64,000 bases of DNA from UBA8337 sp937907245. Lineage in GTDB: Bacteria > Pseudomonadota > Alphaproteobacteria > RS24. The notes under the pieces are model-generated. The model saw only the letters and a program-made list of their open reading frames with translations. It was not told the DNA's origin and did no database searches. Location of the stretch: contig OZ244774.1 in assembly GCA_965219485.1 (NCBI GenBank), positions 1,736,001 to 1,800,000 on the forward strand, given 5' to 3'. Made by a program: the position numbers and the translations under genes. The number at the start of each line of letters is the position of its first letter. The stretch's first letter is position 1. Below are positions 8,521 through 16,699 of this stretch, piece by piece.

Positions 8521-9132
8521 CTATACAATAGAGGTGCCGTCTTTCTTCATATAAATCGAAGTGCGAGGTTTTTCCATCAGTTTACGAACCATCGGCTCAA
8601 AGGCCTCGATTGGCATCGATTCATATTCAGGATCGAAGCTGGACTGATCATATAAATGGCAAAACTGCGCTGTATATTCAAAATGCTCATGCTCGCGAAA
8701 CGCCTCGCGCGCATCCCGATCTAGGCCAATATGATGGAAGAAATAATAGCCTTGAAAAACCGCATGGTTTTGCAACATGAAATAGTTTTTCTCACTGATG
8801 AACGGCTTCAAAATCGTCGCGGCCAACTCAGCGTGGTTAAAGCTGCCCAATAGGTCGCCAATGTCATGCAATAGCGCACAGACCACATATTCTTCATCGC
8901 GACCATCTTTATGCGCGCGGGTTGCGGTTTGCAAAGAGTGCTCATAGCGATCGACAGCGAAACCGCCGAAATCGCCTTGTAGCATTTTCAAATGCTCCAT
9001 CACGCGGTCTGGCAGACCCTTTGAAAAGTCACCAAAAGCTTTTGAAATCTTTTGGTAATCTTCTTCTGTTCCATCCACCATAGCGCTAAAACCAGCTTGG
9101 CCTGAATTCATGTCTGTTTTGTCGTCTAGCAT
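8521..9132 (-). CDS. HD-domain protein, possible di-iron type
   Basis: 203 residues. The helix SLQTATRAHKDGRDEEYVV leads to the metal-binding ALLHDIGDLL (His89-Asp90). Other potential ligands are His65, His100, His123 and Asp162. That six-ligand set is the type seen in HD-fold di-iron oxygenases such as PhnZ and MIOX rather than simple phosphohydrolases, but residue spacing differs from PhnZ and the key Tyr is not clearly conserved. The conserved NHAVFQGYYFFHHIG block marks a family I recall in alphaproteobacteria without a function. ATG 9132 has GGAGGCTCCG directly upstream. Confidence 0.75.
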   Translation of the reverse strand: MLDDKTDMNSGQAGFSAMVDGTEEDYQKISKAFGDFSKGLPDRVMEHLKMLQGDFGGFAVDRYEHSLQTATRAHKDGRDEEYVVCALLHDIGDLLGSFNHAELAATILKPFISEKNYFMLQNHAVFQGYYFFHHIGLDRDAREAFREHEHFEYTAQFCHLYDQSSFDPEYESMPIEAFEPMVRKLMEKPRTSIYMKKDGTSIV

Positions 9133-9239
9133 CGGAGCCTCCGTAAAATATTTTTTCGATTGTGCCTAACCAAGACCCATTTGGCAATTGCCATTTTCAA
9201 CGGTCGGGTTAATCTGTTGCCAGCAAAAGGGAGAATACC

Positions 9240-9608
9240 ATGCTTAGTTATGTAACACTTGGAACCAATAATATTGAAAAAGCCCGCGCTTTTTACACAC
9301 CTCTGTTCGAAGCCATGGGCGGCAAAGAATTATTCGACAATGGACGCCTATATTTTTATGGCACCGATATGGCAAACCCAATGATTGCCGTAGGCGGCCC
9401 CTATAACGAAGAAACCGCCACATCTGGCAATGGCACAATGGTTGCCATTCAAGGCGGCGACCCTGAGAACATCGACCGCCTTTATGCCAAAGCCATTGAG
9501 CTGGGCGCAACCTGCGAAGGCGAGCCGGGACAACGTATGCCGATTTTCTACGGCGCCTATGTTCGCGACCCGGACGGCAATAAGCTCTGCTTTTGCAAAC
9601 TTGGTTAA
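9240..9608 (+). CDS. VOC (glyoxalase/bleomycin resistance) family protein
   Basis: 122 residues forming one glyoxalase-fold unit. It begins with the beta strand LSYVTLGTNNIEKARAFYTP and ends with YVRDPDGNKLCFCKLG, the usual VOC close. Metal ligands are not confidently placed and no substrate can be assigned. ATG 9240 has GGGAGAATACC upstream. The gene stands alone, convergent with the acyltransferase gene; a short palindrome GGTTAAAGTTTAACC covers its stop region. Confidence 0.85.
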   Translation: MLSYVTLGTNNIEKARAFYTPLFEAMGGKELFDNGRLYFYGTDMANPMIAVGGPYNEETATSGNGTMVAIQGGDPENIDRLYAKAIELGATCEGEPGQRMPIFYGAYVRDPDGNKLCFCKLG

Positions 9609-9649
9609 AGTTTAACCGATTTAGAGTTGGCTCTAGAAGGCGTATTTGA

Positions 9650-10255
9650 TTAGGCGTCTTCTGGAGCTGGCTTATTTGGAGATGCGTAATTATCTGGCCA
9701 GATTCCTTGCATTTCATCAAAAAACGCATAAATGTCGGCCATATCGCCTTCTAAATCGCCCGACGGATAAAGAACCCGGTCGATGCCCACATGGCGCGTT
9801 TTACAGTTTACCCCAGCCAGAAACACCGGCACATTAGCTGCCTGCGCAATGTGATAAAATCCTGTTTTCCAATGCGTGCGAGGACTGCGCGTGCCTTCGG
9901 GGGTAATGACTAGGTGAAAACTCTCATTCTCTTCAAATTGACGCACCAACTCCTTCACATAATTTTTCGCCGACCGACGATCGACCGGAAGGCCGCCGCA
10001 ATAGCGCAAGAACCAGCCTACAGGCCCAACGAAAAGCGTGTGTTTGATGAGTACCCGCACTTTCAAATTCAGCACGAAAACATAGGCCAAGAATAAAGCA
10101 AAATCCCAATTGCTTGTGTGCGGTCCAGCCAATAAAACGCCCTTCTTCATCGGCTCGGGAACGCTTTGCCCCGGACGCCAACCAATGAGCAATAGCACCA
10201 TCCAAGATATCAGCTTCAAGATGGGGCTTAGAATAGGCGTGGTAAAAATAGTCAT
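9650..10255 (-). CDS. Lysophospholipid acyltransferase family protein
   Basis: 201 residues with the acyltransferase boxes HTSNWDFAL (motif I, H-x4-D) near residue 47 and PEGTRSPR (motif III) near 121. A hydrophobic N-terminus suits the membrane face. Family members acylate lysophosphatidate or related lipids with acyl-CoA or acyl-ACP. It is the last gene of the catabolic-looking operon; AGGAAG for its start sits right after the stop of the crotonase gene, leaving nine nt between the two reading frames. It is shorter than PlsC, so the acceptor is uncertain. Confidence 0.8.
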   Translation of the reverse strand: MTIFTTPILSPILKLISWMVLLLIGWRPGQSVPEPMKKGVLLAGPHTSNWDFALFLAYVFVLNLKVRVLIKHTLFVGPVGWFLRYCGGLPVDRRSAKNYVKELVRQFEENESFHLVITPEGTRSPRTHWKTGFYHIAQAANVPVFLAGVNCKTRHVGIDRVLYPSGDLEGDMADIYAFFDEMQGIWPDNYASPNKPAPEDA

Positions 10256-10264
10256 AGCAACTTC

Positions 10265-11116
10265 CTAGCTGATTTTTCGTTGGGGCAAATCAGTGAAATC
10301 CGGTTCGCGTTTTTCGGCCTGCGCGCTCATCGCTTCCATAATTTCTTCGGGATGCAACATCGAGGCATTCCATAAACCAATCCAATCGAGCCCTTCTTGC
10401 GTGGTGTGATCGCGCGCATAGGTAATGGCCCGCTTGCACCCATGCACCGCCAGAGGCGCATTGGCAGCAATCTCGCGTGCCACTTCCATAACGCCCTCCA
10501 GCATGGCCTCATGGGTTTCAAAAACCCGGTTTACCAAGCCAATATTCATGGCTTCCTCGGCCGACATCCGACGCCCCGTATAGGCCAGCTCGCGCACAAT
10601 CCCCTCCGGGATGAGCTTCACCAAACGAGGAAATGTACCAACATCGGCGGTCATGCCAATCTTAGTTTCATAGATGGTTACAAAGGCGTCCTGGGTGGCA
10701 TATCGCATATCGCAAGCGGTTACCAAATCAACACCTCCGCCAATGCAGCCGCCCTGAATAGCCACAAGAACAGGCAGACGCGAATTCTCAAGAGACGACA
10801 TACTGTCTTGCATGCTTTTAACCGTATCGAGAAATTTCAGACCTTTTTGGCGCTTCACATGATGCGCAGCCAACTCCGGACTAGCATTTTTCTCCTCGCT
10901 GGGGCCGAACATGGAAACATCGATGCCGCCACAAAAATGGGGGCCCGTGGAAGATAAAACAATGACGCGGGCTTGCGCTTGCGCGTCTATTTCGTCAACC
11001 ACCTGCGGCAGCTCCCGCCAGAACGCAAGGTTCATATTGTTGCGCTTTTCTGGACGGTTCATTTTTATATGCGCAATGCCGTCTTGCACGCTTACTTCGA
11101 AACACTCATAGCTCAT
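10265..11116 (-). CDS. Crotonase; delta(3,5)-delta(2,4)-dienoyl-CoA isomerase-like
   Basis: 283 residues of the enoyl-CoA hydratase/isomerase superfamily. The oxyanion-hole segments are FCGGIDVSMF and GGCIGGGVDLVTACDMRYAT. The active-site stretch IYETKIGMTADVGTFPRL carries Glu and Asp in the positions that do proton transfer in ECH1-type dienoyl-CoA isomerases, so isomerisation of a dienoyl-CoA fits better than hydration. This is inference from alignment by eye. ATG 11116 has GGGAGAGCGACC upstream. It sits between the kinase-like and acyltransferase genes. Confidence 0.8.
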   Translation of the reverse strand: MSYECFEVSVQDGIAHIKMNRPEKRNNMNLAFWRELPQVVDEIDAQAQARVIVLSSTGPHFCGGIDVSMFGPSEEKNASPELAAHHVKRQKGLKFLDTVKSMQDSMSSLENSRLPVLVAIQGGCIGGGVDLVTACDMRYATQDAFVTIYETKIGMTADVGTFPRLVKLIPEGIVRELAYTGRRMSAEEAMNIGLVNRVFETHEAMLEGVMEVAREIAANAPLAVHGCKRAITYARDHTTQEGLDWIGLWNASMLHPEEIMEAMSAQAEKREPDFTDLPQRKIS

Positions 11117-11157
11117 GGTCGCTCTCCCTTAAATCGAGTTCTTTTCCACGTTGGGCG

Positions 11158-12243
11158 TCAGATTAAAGATAATGCATCGAGATGCAATGCCTGCCAGCCC
11201 GAGCGCTCGGCCATAGTCGCAAACATCTCATCGCCGCGCGGCGTGCGCTCCACCAGCATGGCAGAAACCAAGGCCATGATAAAACCAGAAAACGCGGCTC
11301 GACGATAATCTTGCCAAGCCTGCTCCAAAGCATAGCCACCAGCTTTGGCGCCAAGTTGCGCGTGGTAATGCGCCACCAGTGCCTCTTCCTCGCGCGCGCG
11401 CACCGCCGGGTCTGCGAGGCTTGTCGATAAGCAATAAGCAATATCATTCATCGGCGCGCCGGCCGATACCGTCTGCCAATCAAGAATTATCGCCCGCCCG
11501 TCTTCATCGGTGAACAGCATATTGTCGAGGCGAAAATCGCCATGAGACAAAACCACAGGCTCTTCCCACCTGCGATTTGTAGGACTCATATAAGCGCCGA
11601 AGCGAGCCACTAAGGCCTCGCCCATATCGAGAATATCACTCGGCAATCGGCCTTCATAGCGTGCGCGCCATTCGGGGTATATGGCGGGCACGAGCGCCGC
11701 CAGAAAGTCGCGCCGTTCGTCTTCTTGGCTATAGGTCAGCCAGTTTTGTTGTTGCAGGGTCGCATCGCCCCAATGGCTTTGGTGCAACAATGCGGCTTCG
11801 TTTAAAGCCAAGAGGAGTTGCTCGAGCGAACAGCCATCCATCTGGGCTATTTGCTGGGCGGGGGCCATATCTTCTAATAGTAAAACGCCATCGCCACTAC
11901 CCGCGTCATATGTCGACAGATAGGCTTTGGGCGCTCGCGCGCCACAGCTACCGCCGAAGCGCATGTAGAACTGCGTCTCAATTTCATAGAGATGCATATT
12001 GCGCGCGGTCTCGCGACTGGTCGGGTCTCCGGCTGGGCATTTGGCAATCAGCGAGCCAGGTAGTTGGCTTGCTTCGCCCTCGGGCGGGAAAACCCACTCT
12101 AGCGTAATGCGATAGCTGTCTCCCACCTGCCCTGTGCCAACTGGCGCAAACGAAAAGCCTGAGAGCGCGTCGCTCGGCTGGTCAAAAACTTGTGCCAGAT
12201 AGGCTGTATCGAAAGCCGACGGATGATCGCGAAACCCGCTCAT
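11158..12243 (-). CDS. Phosphotransferase (APH/choline-kinase-like) family protein
   Basis: 361 residues of the aminoglycoside-phosphotransferase fold. The catalytic loop LSHGDFRLDNMLF (HGD-x4-N) and the metal-binding ILDWQTVSAGAP are intact, as is the N-lobe LIAKCP lysine strand. Such kinases occur beside acyl-CoA and steroid/terpenoid catabolic genes, where their substrate is often unknown. ATG 12243 overlaps the TGA of the upstream gene (ATGA), indicating coupling. A phosphorylated small-molecule intermediate of the pathway is a reasonable guess, nothing more. Confidence 0.8.
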   Translation of the reverse strand: MSGFRDHPSAFDTAYLAQVFDQPSDALSGFSFAPVGTGQVGDSYRITLEWVFPPEGEASQLPGSLIAKCPAGDPTSRETARNMHLYEIETQFYMRFGGSCGARAPKAYLSTYDAGSGDGVLLLEDMAPAQQIAQMDGCSLEQLLLALNEAALLHQSHWGDATLQQQNWLTYSQEDERRDFLAALVPAIYPEWRARYEGRLPSDILDMGEALVARFGAYMSPTNRRWEEPVVLSHGDFRLDNMLFTDEDGRAIILDWQTVSAGAPMNDIAYCLSTSLADPAVRAREEEALVAHYHAQLGAKAGGYALEQAWQDYRRAAFSGFIMALVSAMLVERTPRGDEMFATMAERSGWQALHLDALSLI

Positions 12244-13340
12244 GACAAGATGCCGTCGAATAAATCTTGAAACCCGCTTGGCGCATGTGGGCCGATAAAT
12301 AATTGTTCTATGACGCCGAGGCCTACGTGCGTTTTACCGCCATGTTGCAAGCTCACCTGAGCCAGTGTTTGGACATGCAGATTTTCCATTTTACCCGCAC
12401 CAAGGGCAGCTTCCGCCTCGTCCAGCACCATCACATCGTGCGATACATGGCTCGCGCCATGATGCGTTCCATGGCCGAACTCGGGATGAATATAACCAAG
12501 CCCCTGCATGTAAAACATTTTCGACAACGGCGTGAAACGAGCGCTTAGCCCCTCAGCCTCCACCTTCAGGTCTTGCACTCTTCGTGTGCCCGGATGGTAA
12601 TTTGTAGCGAAGTTTAGTTTGCCCATCTCCAAACGCGTACCCGCCTTAAAATCCTCGAACACCGCTTTGCGGTTCCAAGCCTCGCCTTCGCCGTCATCAT
12701 TGGTATGGCAAAAAAACGCAGCCTCCTCAAAATTAACCGGCGTCCACAACCAGTAAAACTGAGATGGTGCGGGCGGAACCGGGGCCTGCGCCTCGGCGGC
12801 ACCTACTTGGCGAATACCCCAACTGCGGTCGCGCGTGCCGCGACAGCCATCGACGGCCAGCTTTGTTCCATCCACCTCAAGGCTGCCCTGCCATTCAATG
12901 TTTTGCGTGGCACGGGTTAAATCCATCATCAGTCGCGTGCCTTGGCGACGCGTAAAGCGCGGCTCCTCTATGGGAGCGTGGCGCGCCACGGCCGTGATGT
13001 CCGCTTTCAAACCGCTGTCATTGTCGCGCACAAGAATGCGGGTTTCTTCTAACGGGCGGACAATCTCCAGCGTGAGCGGCCCAAGCGTTAAGTTCAAGCG
13101 GTCGCCCATCATCTCTTTCGACGTGCGCAAATTATATTGCTTCCCGCCATAAGACAGCGCGAAACTAGCATCCATAATATTCAGTTGAGGATAGACCCCA
13201 AGCGCCACGGCAAAAAAAACCTTGCCGTCAGCGCTATAACCATTGAAGAAAAACCGATCGTAAAAATTTCGGTCACTGCCCGCAAAAGCCATCGGCTCTG
13301 GCGTTTGGTGCAGCGGATAATCATCGGCTGGGGTCAACAT
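12240..13340 (-). CDS. Uncharacterised CrtC/AttH-like lipocalin-fold protein
   Basis: 366 residues, no signal peptide or membrane segment. The sequence is rich in alternating beta strands, and GTRDRSWGIR (about residues 163-172) resembles the GxRDHSWG motif of the hydroxyneurosporene-synthase/AttH group, which binds hydrophobic molecules. Related unannotated proteins are usually next to an APH-like kinase, as here, with a 4-nt overlap. A role in handling a lipophilic intermediate is inferred. I do not recognise a defined function. GGAG precedes ATG 13340 by nine nt. Confidence 0.65.
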   Translation of the reverse strand: MLTPADDYPLHQTPEPMAFAGSDRNFYDRFFFNGYSADGKVFFAVALGVYPQLNIMDASFALSYGGKQYNLRTSKEMMGDRLNLTLGPLTLEIVRPLEETRILVRDNDSGLKADITAVARHAPIEEPRFTRRQGTRLMMDLTRATQNIEWQGSLEVDGTKLAVDGCRGTRDRSWGIRQVGAAEAQAPVPPAPSQFYWLWTPVNFEEAAFFCHTNDDGEGEAWNRKAVFEDFKAGTRLEMGKLNFATNYHPGTRRVQDLKVEAEGLSARFTPLSKMFYMQGLGYIHPEFGHGTHHGASHVSHDVMVLDEAEAALGAGKMENLHVQTLAQVSLQHGGKTHVGLGVIEQLFIGPHAPSGFQDLFDGILS

Positions 13341-13380
13341 GGACTTGGTCTCCTCAACTTTGGTTTACACCTTTGGCTAC

Positions 13381-14148
13381 TTACATTGCAGAAATGCCGC
13401 CATCGAGTTTCACCTCGGCGCCGGTCATAAATTTACTTTCGTCGCTGGCCAGATAAACCACCGCATAGGCAACATCGCTGGGGTCGCCCACTTCGCCAAG
13501 CGGCACTTGGCGGGCTAATTTTCCTTTCAGCTCGTCTCGCGTCATGGCGCCAACCATGCCGTCCAAAATAGGCGTATCGATAAATGTCGGGTGAATGGAG
13601 TTGGAGCGAATTTTGTAACCGCGTTTGGCACAGTGCAGCGCCACAGACTTCGACAGCAACCAAACGCCGGCCTTGGCCGAATTATAGGCCGCCATATTGT
13701 GGCCAGCGATAAGACCCGCAATCGACGAGATGTTGATAATCGAGCCGGGCGCGTGGGCTCTCATCAGCGGAATGGCGTATTTGCAGCCAAGGAAAACACT
13801 ATCCACATCCACGGCGTGCACGAGCTTCCAAGTCTCAAAATCGGTGTCTTCTACCGACGAGCCGCCGCCGATGCCGGCATTGTTTAGTAAGACATTCAGC
13901 CCGCCCATATCTTCATGGGCGGCCGCAAGGGCTGCTTTCCAGTTTTCTTCATTGGTTACATCTAGATGATAGGCGAAGGCTTGGCCTGGGTGTTCAGCGT
14001 TAATTTCATCGGCAACCGCTTTGGCGCCTTCTGCGTTGATATCACTGACGGCGACTTTGGCGCCTTCCTTGGCCAACATGATGGATGAGGCGCGCCCCAA
14101 ACCTGAGGCGGCACCCGTGATAAAGGCCATTTTTCCTGCTACGCGCAT
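13381..14148 (-). CDS. SDR family oxidoreductase
   Basis: 255 residues of the classical SDR family: TGAASGLG at 11-18, LNNAGIG near 88-94, the ISS serine, YNSAKAG (Tyr/Lys pair), and the C-terminal LDGGISAM close. It is a complete NAD(P)-dependent alcohol dehydrogenase-type enzyme, likely oxidising a hydroxy intermediate in the same pathway as the flanking crotonases. The substrate is not deducible. It lies 17 nt downstream of the enoyl-CoA hydratase gene on the same strand. Confidence 0.85.
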   Translation of the reverse strand: MRVAGKMAFITGAASGLGRASSIMLAKEGAKVAVSDINAEGAKAVADEINAEHPGQAFAYHLDVTNEENWKAALAAAHEDMGGLNVLLNNAGIGGGSSVEDTDFETWKLVHAVDVDSVFLGCKYAIPLMRAHAPGSIINISSIAGLIAGHNMAAYNSAKAGVWLLSKSVALHCAKRGYKIRSNSIHPTFIDTPILDGMVGAMTRDELKGKLARQVPLGEVGDPSDVAYAVVYLASDESKFMTGAEVKLDGGISAM

Positions 14149-14165
14149 AATTTTTCCATTCCTGT

Positions 14166-14960
14166 CTATTGGGTCTTTGGTGGTTTTTTCAAGACAGCGC
14201 GAACCGCCGCCTTATTCGTTTCGGATCCGGTGAGCAAAGCATATTGCTCGCGGTCCATGAAAGAGCTGACTTGGTTCAGCGCATTGGCATGTGCGTTGAT
14301 GGCTTGTTTGCTCATGCGCACAGGCAAGGCCGGCAAGGCCAAAACTTTGGCTGCCAGTTCTTGCGCTTTGGCGACGGTCTCGCCAGCCGGTGTTACATAA
14401 TCGACTAAGCCCCAGTCGAGCGCTTGCTCGGGCGGTAAAGCCTCGCCGAGAATAATTAAATGCTTGGCGCGCGCAGGGCCGATGAGCGCCGTAACGCGCG
14501 GGTTGGCTTGCCAGCTCATGTTTATGCCCAACGGAATTTCTGGCAGACGAATATCACAATCGTGTGAGGCAATACGCCAATCGCACGAGATGGCAAGCGC
14601 CATGCCGCCACCCAACGCATAACGTTCCATGGCGCAAATCGTCACTTGCTCTAGCGCTTCCCAAGCGGCGCACATGTCGGGGCCCAGCAGCAGTTTCTGG
14701 CGCTGCTCGAGCTGCGACAAGTGATGGGTCTGCATATCTTTATCTTTAAGGTCAGCGCCCACACAAAACGCACCCTCGCCTTTGAGAATTACGCAATGGG
14801 TTTGAATATCTGTTTTGAGCCAACGCGCCACATCGCGCAGCGCGGCCATCGCTTCAGCCGACAAAGGATTGCGGCCATCGCCTCTATCTAGGGTGACCAC
14901 GGCCAAACCTTCGGCGCGGGTGAGTTTTACGGTATCTGAAAAATTTGGGGCTTGCGTCAT
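14166..14960 (-). CDS. Enoyl-CoA hydratase/isomerase family protein
   Basis: 264 residues. The crotonase oxyanion-hole segments are AFCVGADLKDK and YALGGGMALAISCDWRIA. The active-site stretch LPEIPLGINMSWQANPRV keeps Glu at the first acid position, while the second acid position is not the usual Glu, so the reaction is open (hydratase, isomerase or another crotonase activity). It is the first gene of the operon reading down to the acyltransferase gene. AAAGGAAAAG stands before ATG 14960. Confidence 0.8.
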   Translation of the reverse strand: MTQAPNFSDTVKLTRAEGLAVVTLDRGDGRNPLSAEAMAALRDVARWLKTDIQTHCVILKGEGAFCVGADLKDKDMQTHHLSQLEQRQKLLLGPDMCAAWEALEQVTICAMERYALGGGMALAISCDWRIASHDCDIRLPEIPLGINMSWQANPRVTALIGPARAKHLIILGEALPPEQALDWGLVDYVTPAGETVAKAQELAAKVLALPALPVRMSKQAINAHANALNQVSSFMDREQYALLTGSETNKAAVRAVLKKPPKTQ

Positions 14961-15023
14961 CTCTTTTCCTTTGTCGTTGCAAGGTTAGCACGACGCAAAT
15001 CTGAGGCCAGAAAAAAGACAGAA

Positions 15024-15061
15024 AAAGAGGGCAACCCCTGAATTCAGCGGCTGCCCTCTTT
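15024..15061 (-). terminator. Rho-independent terminator
   Basis: AAAGAGGGCA (15024-15033) pairs with TGCCCTCTTT (15052-15061). Read on the minus strand the stem is followed by T-rich sequence (TTTTTC). It lies just after the DUF1329 remnant and would end the whole DUF1302/DUF1329/YCF48 region. Confidence 0.75.
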
Positions 15062-15107
15062 TAATCTTGCCTAGCTCCCGCGCGAAAGGCGCGGAAAGTG
15101 CGCGAGC

Positions 15108-15491
15108 CTAACGGCCCAAACGACGCACGTTGGCGGGTGTGTAGTAATCTGGTGTCAGATAATCCAGCCCTTCGTCGACAATATTTGCCGGACGTTCAGA
15201 CTTCATCGCTAGACCCAAATAACGGCCCGCAAGCGTATCGTAGATAAACTCACCACCTGTGGTGAAGCAAAGCTGCGAATGCGGACGGTAATCAGGGGCT
15301 TGTCCAATTTCTTGCACACGCCATAGCTCACCGCGACCATCATACATTTCGCCACCGGTAATCTGCCAGCTATCTTCATCCAAGCGCAGAACGCGACGAG
15401 AATAAATATGACGAGCATTCGAGCGCAAGTTGTCCTCAATCACCCATTGGCGACGCAATTCATAGCGCATAGCTTCTGGATTCGCATGGCC
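15108..15491 (-). pseudogene. C-terminal remnant of a DUF1329 gene
   Basis: About 128 codons matching the last third of the full DUF1329 protein at 18215-19582. Shared blocks include GHANPE/DxMRYE, RRQWVIE, ARHIY, MYDGRGELWRVQEIGQ and the terminal TPANVRRLGR. Similarity begins near the GHANP codons (15489-15491), and upstream the frame meets a TAG, so roughly 320 N-terminal codons including the signal peptide are gone. The remaining frame has no internal stop and could be read from ATG 15470 as 120 residues, but with no export signal. It is best explained as a decayed tandem duplicate. The terminator behind it has survived. Confidence 0.8.
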
Positions 15492-15540
15492 CGGTTTTGG
15501 CTATAAAGACCAAATAGGCGCCTCTCGGGTTGCGCCAATG

Positions 15541-15576
15541 AAAAACACCGCCCTGCCATATTTCAAGGCAGAGCGG
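15541..15576 (-). terminator. Rho-independent terminator of the YCF48 gene
   Basis: CCGCCCTGCC (15548-15557) pairs with GGCAGAGCGG (15567-15576) with one mismatch. The minus-strand reading continues into a five-T run (15545-15541). It ends the YCF48-like gene and separates it from the DUF1329 remnant. Confidence 0.75.
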
Positions 15577-15605
15577 CATTTTAAGAGCAGTACTGAAGGC
15601 CGCGC

Positions 15606-16610
15606 TTATTTCAAAGCGTGGGTTTTAACGCCGGGGTCTCCGAACAAAAGTACCGTATTATTTTTGCCCGCTGCCGCTGTGGCGAAGCTTAGGCGATCGG
15701 TGCGCGATACAGAGGTGAAGCTTTGGCCACCGTCTTTAGAGGTCAACACGGTGCCGGAAAGTCCGGTTAGGACGATACGTTCATCGGCCAATTGTGTGCC
15801 ACCGGTAATCGACTGGTCAGCATTGGTGGTTACTTTTTTCCAACGCTTGCCATGGTTCGATGAGAGGTAGGCGTTGCCGCGCATGCCATAGACCAACACA
15901 CTGCCGTTGGCCAAACCCATGCCGCCCCAGAACGAACCATCATAGCCAGTTTCTAGAGTTTGCCAGGTGCGGCCGCGGTCGACAGATTTGTAGACTGTGC
16001 CGTATTCAGCTGGAATATAAACATTGCCCTTGGTGTCCGTGAACAAGTCGTTCAGGTGGAAGTCGTCATAGCTGTCTTCTACGAGGGAACGCTGTGTCCA
16101 GGTTTCGCCACCATCATTGGTTTCGAATGTGTAAGAGAAGCCGCCAATAGCAATGCCGTTTTTCGCATCCGAGAAATACACACCAAACAAAGGCGTTTCC
16201 CCGCGACGTTCATTGAACTGCAATTCCCAATTATTGCCACCATCGCTGGTTTTCAAAATCGTGGCTTCGTGACCCACGGCATAGCCAGTTTGATTATCGA
16301 GGAAGATAACACTGGTTAGCGTATTGCGCGTTGGCACACTATTGGCCTGCTGCCAGCTTTCGCCTTGGTCATCGGAGAGAATGACGTGGCCATATTCGCC
16401 AACCGCTACCAGCCGATTGCCCGTTTGCACCACATCTAGCAATAGAGCTTTGGTGGTCATGGCGCTTGGGTTGGCATATTCATAAGGTTCTAAGGCTTTG
16501 CCTGGCGTGGTGATAGCCAAACCAAAACTTACGACACTTGCGCTCAAAACCAAGCCAAGGGTCATTTTCAAAGCAGCTTTGCAGCGCTTCTTCAGCGACA
16601 ATATATTCAT
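15606..16610 (-). CDS. YCF48-like (HCF136-type) beta-propeller, exported
   Basis: 334 residues from ATG 16610 (GGGAGAAAATT upstream). A signal peptide spans about 1-38, ending near GKALE. The rest is a chain of propeller blades with the SxDxGxxW pattern, for example SDDQGESWQQ, TSDGGNNWEL, TNDGGETWTQ, SVDRGRTWQT and SNHGKRWKKV. Plant HCF136/YCF48 helps assemble photosystem II, but in non-photosynthetic proteobacteria the family occurs with DUF1302, DUF1329 and often an RND/MMPL pump, as here apart from the pump. It is probably a periplasmic partner of that envelope module; the function is unknown. Confidence 0.85.
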   Translation of the reverse strand: MNILSLKKRCKAALKMTLGLVLSASVVSFGLAITTPGKALEPYEYANPSAMTTKALLLDVVQTGNRLVAVGEYGHVILSDDQGESWQQANSVPTRNTLTSVIFLDNQTGYAVGHEATILKTSDGGNNWELQFNERRGETPLFGVYFSDAKNGIAIGGFSYTFETNDGGETWTQRSLVEDSYDDFHLNDLFTDTKGNVYIPAEYGTVYKSVDRGRTWQTLETGYDGSFWGGMGLANGSVLVYGMRGNAYLSSNHGKRWKKVTTNADQSITGGTQLADERIVLTGLSGTVLTSKDGGQSFTSVSRTDRLSFATAAAGKNNTVLLFGDPGVKTHALK

Positions 16611-16699
16611 AATTTTCTCCCTAATCACGGATTTCCCGCTTATTTCGAGCCCTACCATATGAGAGCCTTGCGCCTCTGGCAAGTGGCAAAACGGCGCAA

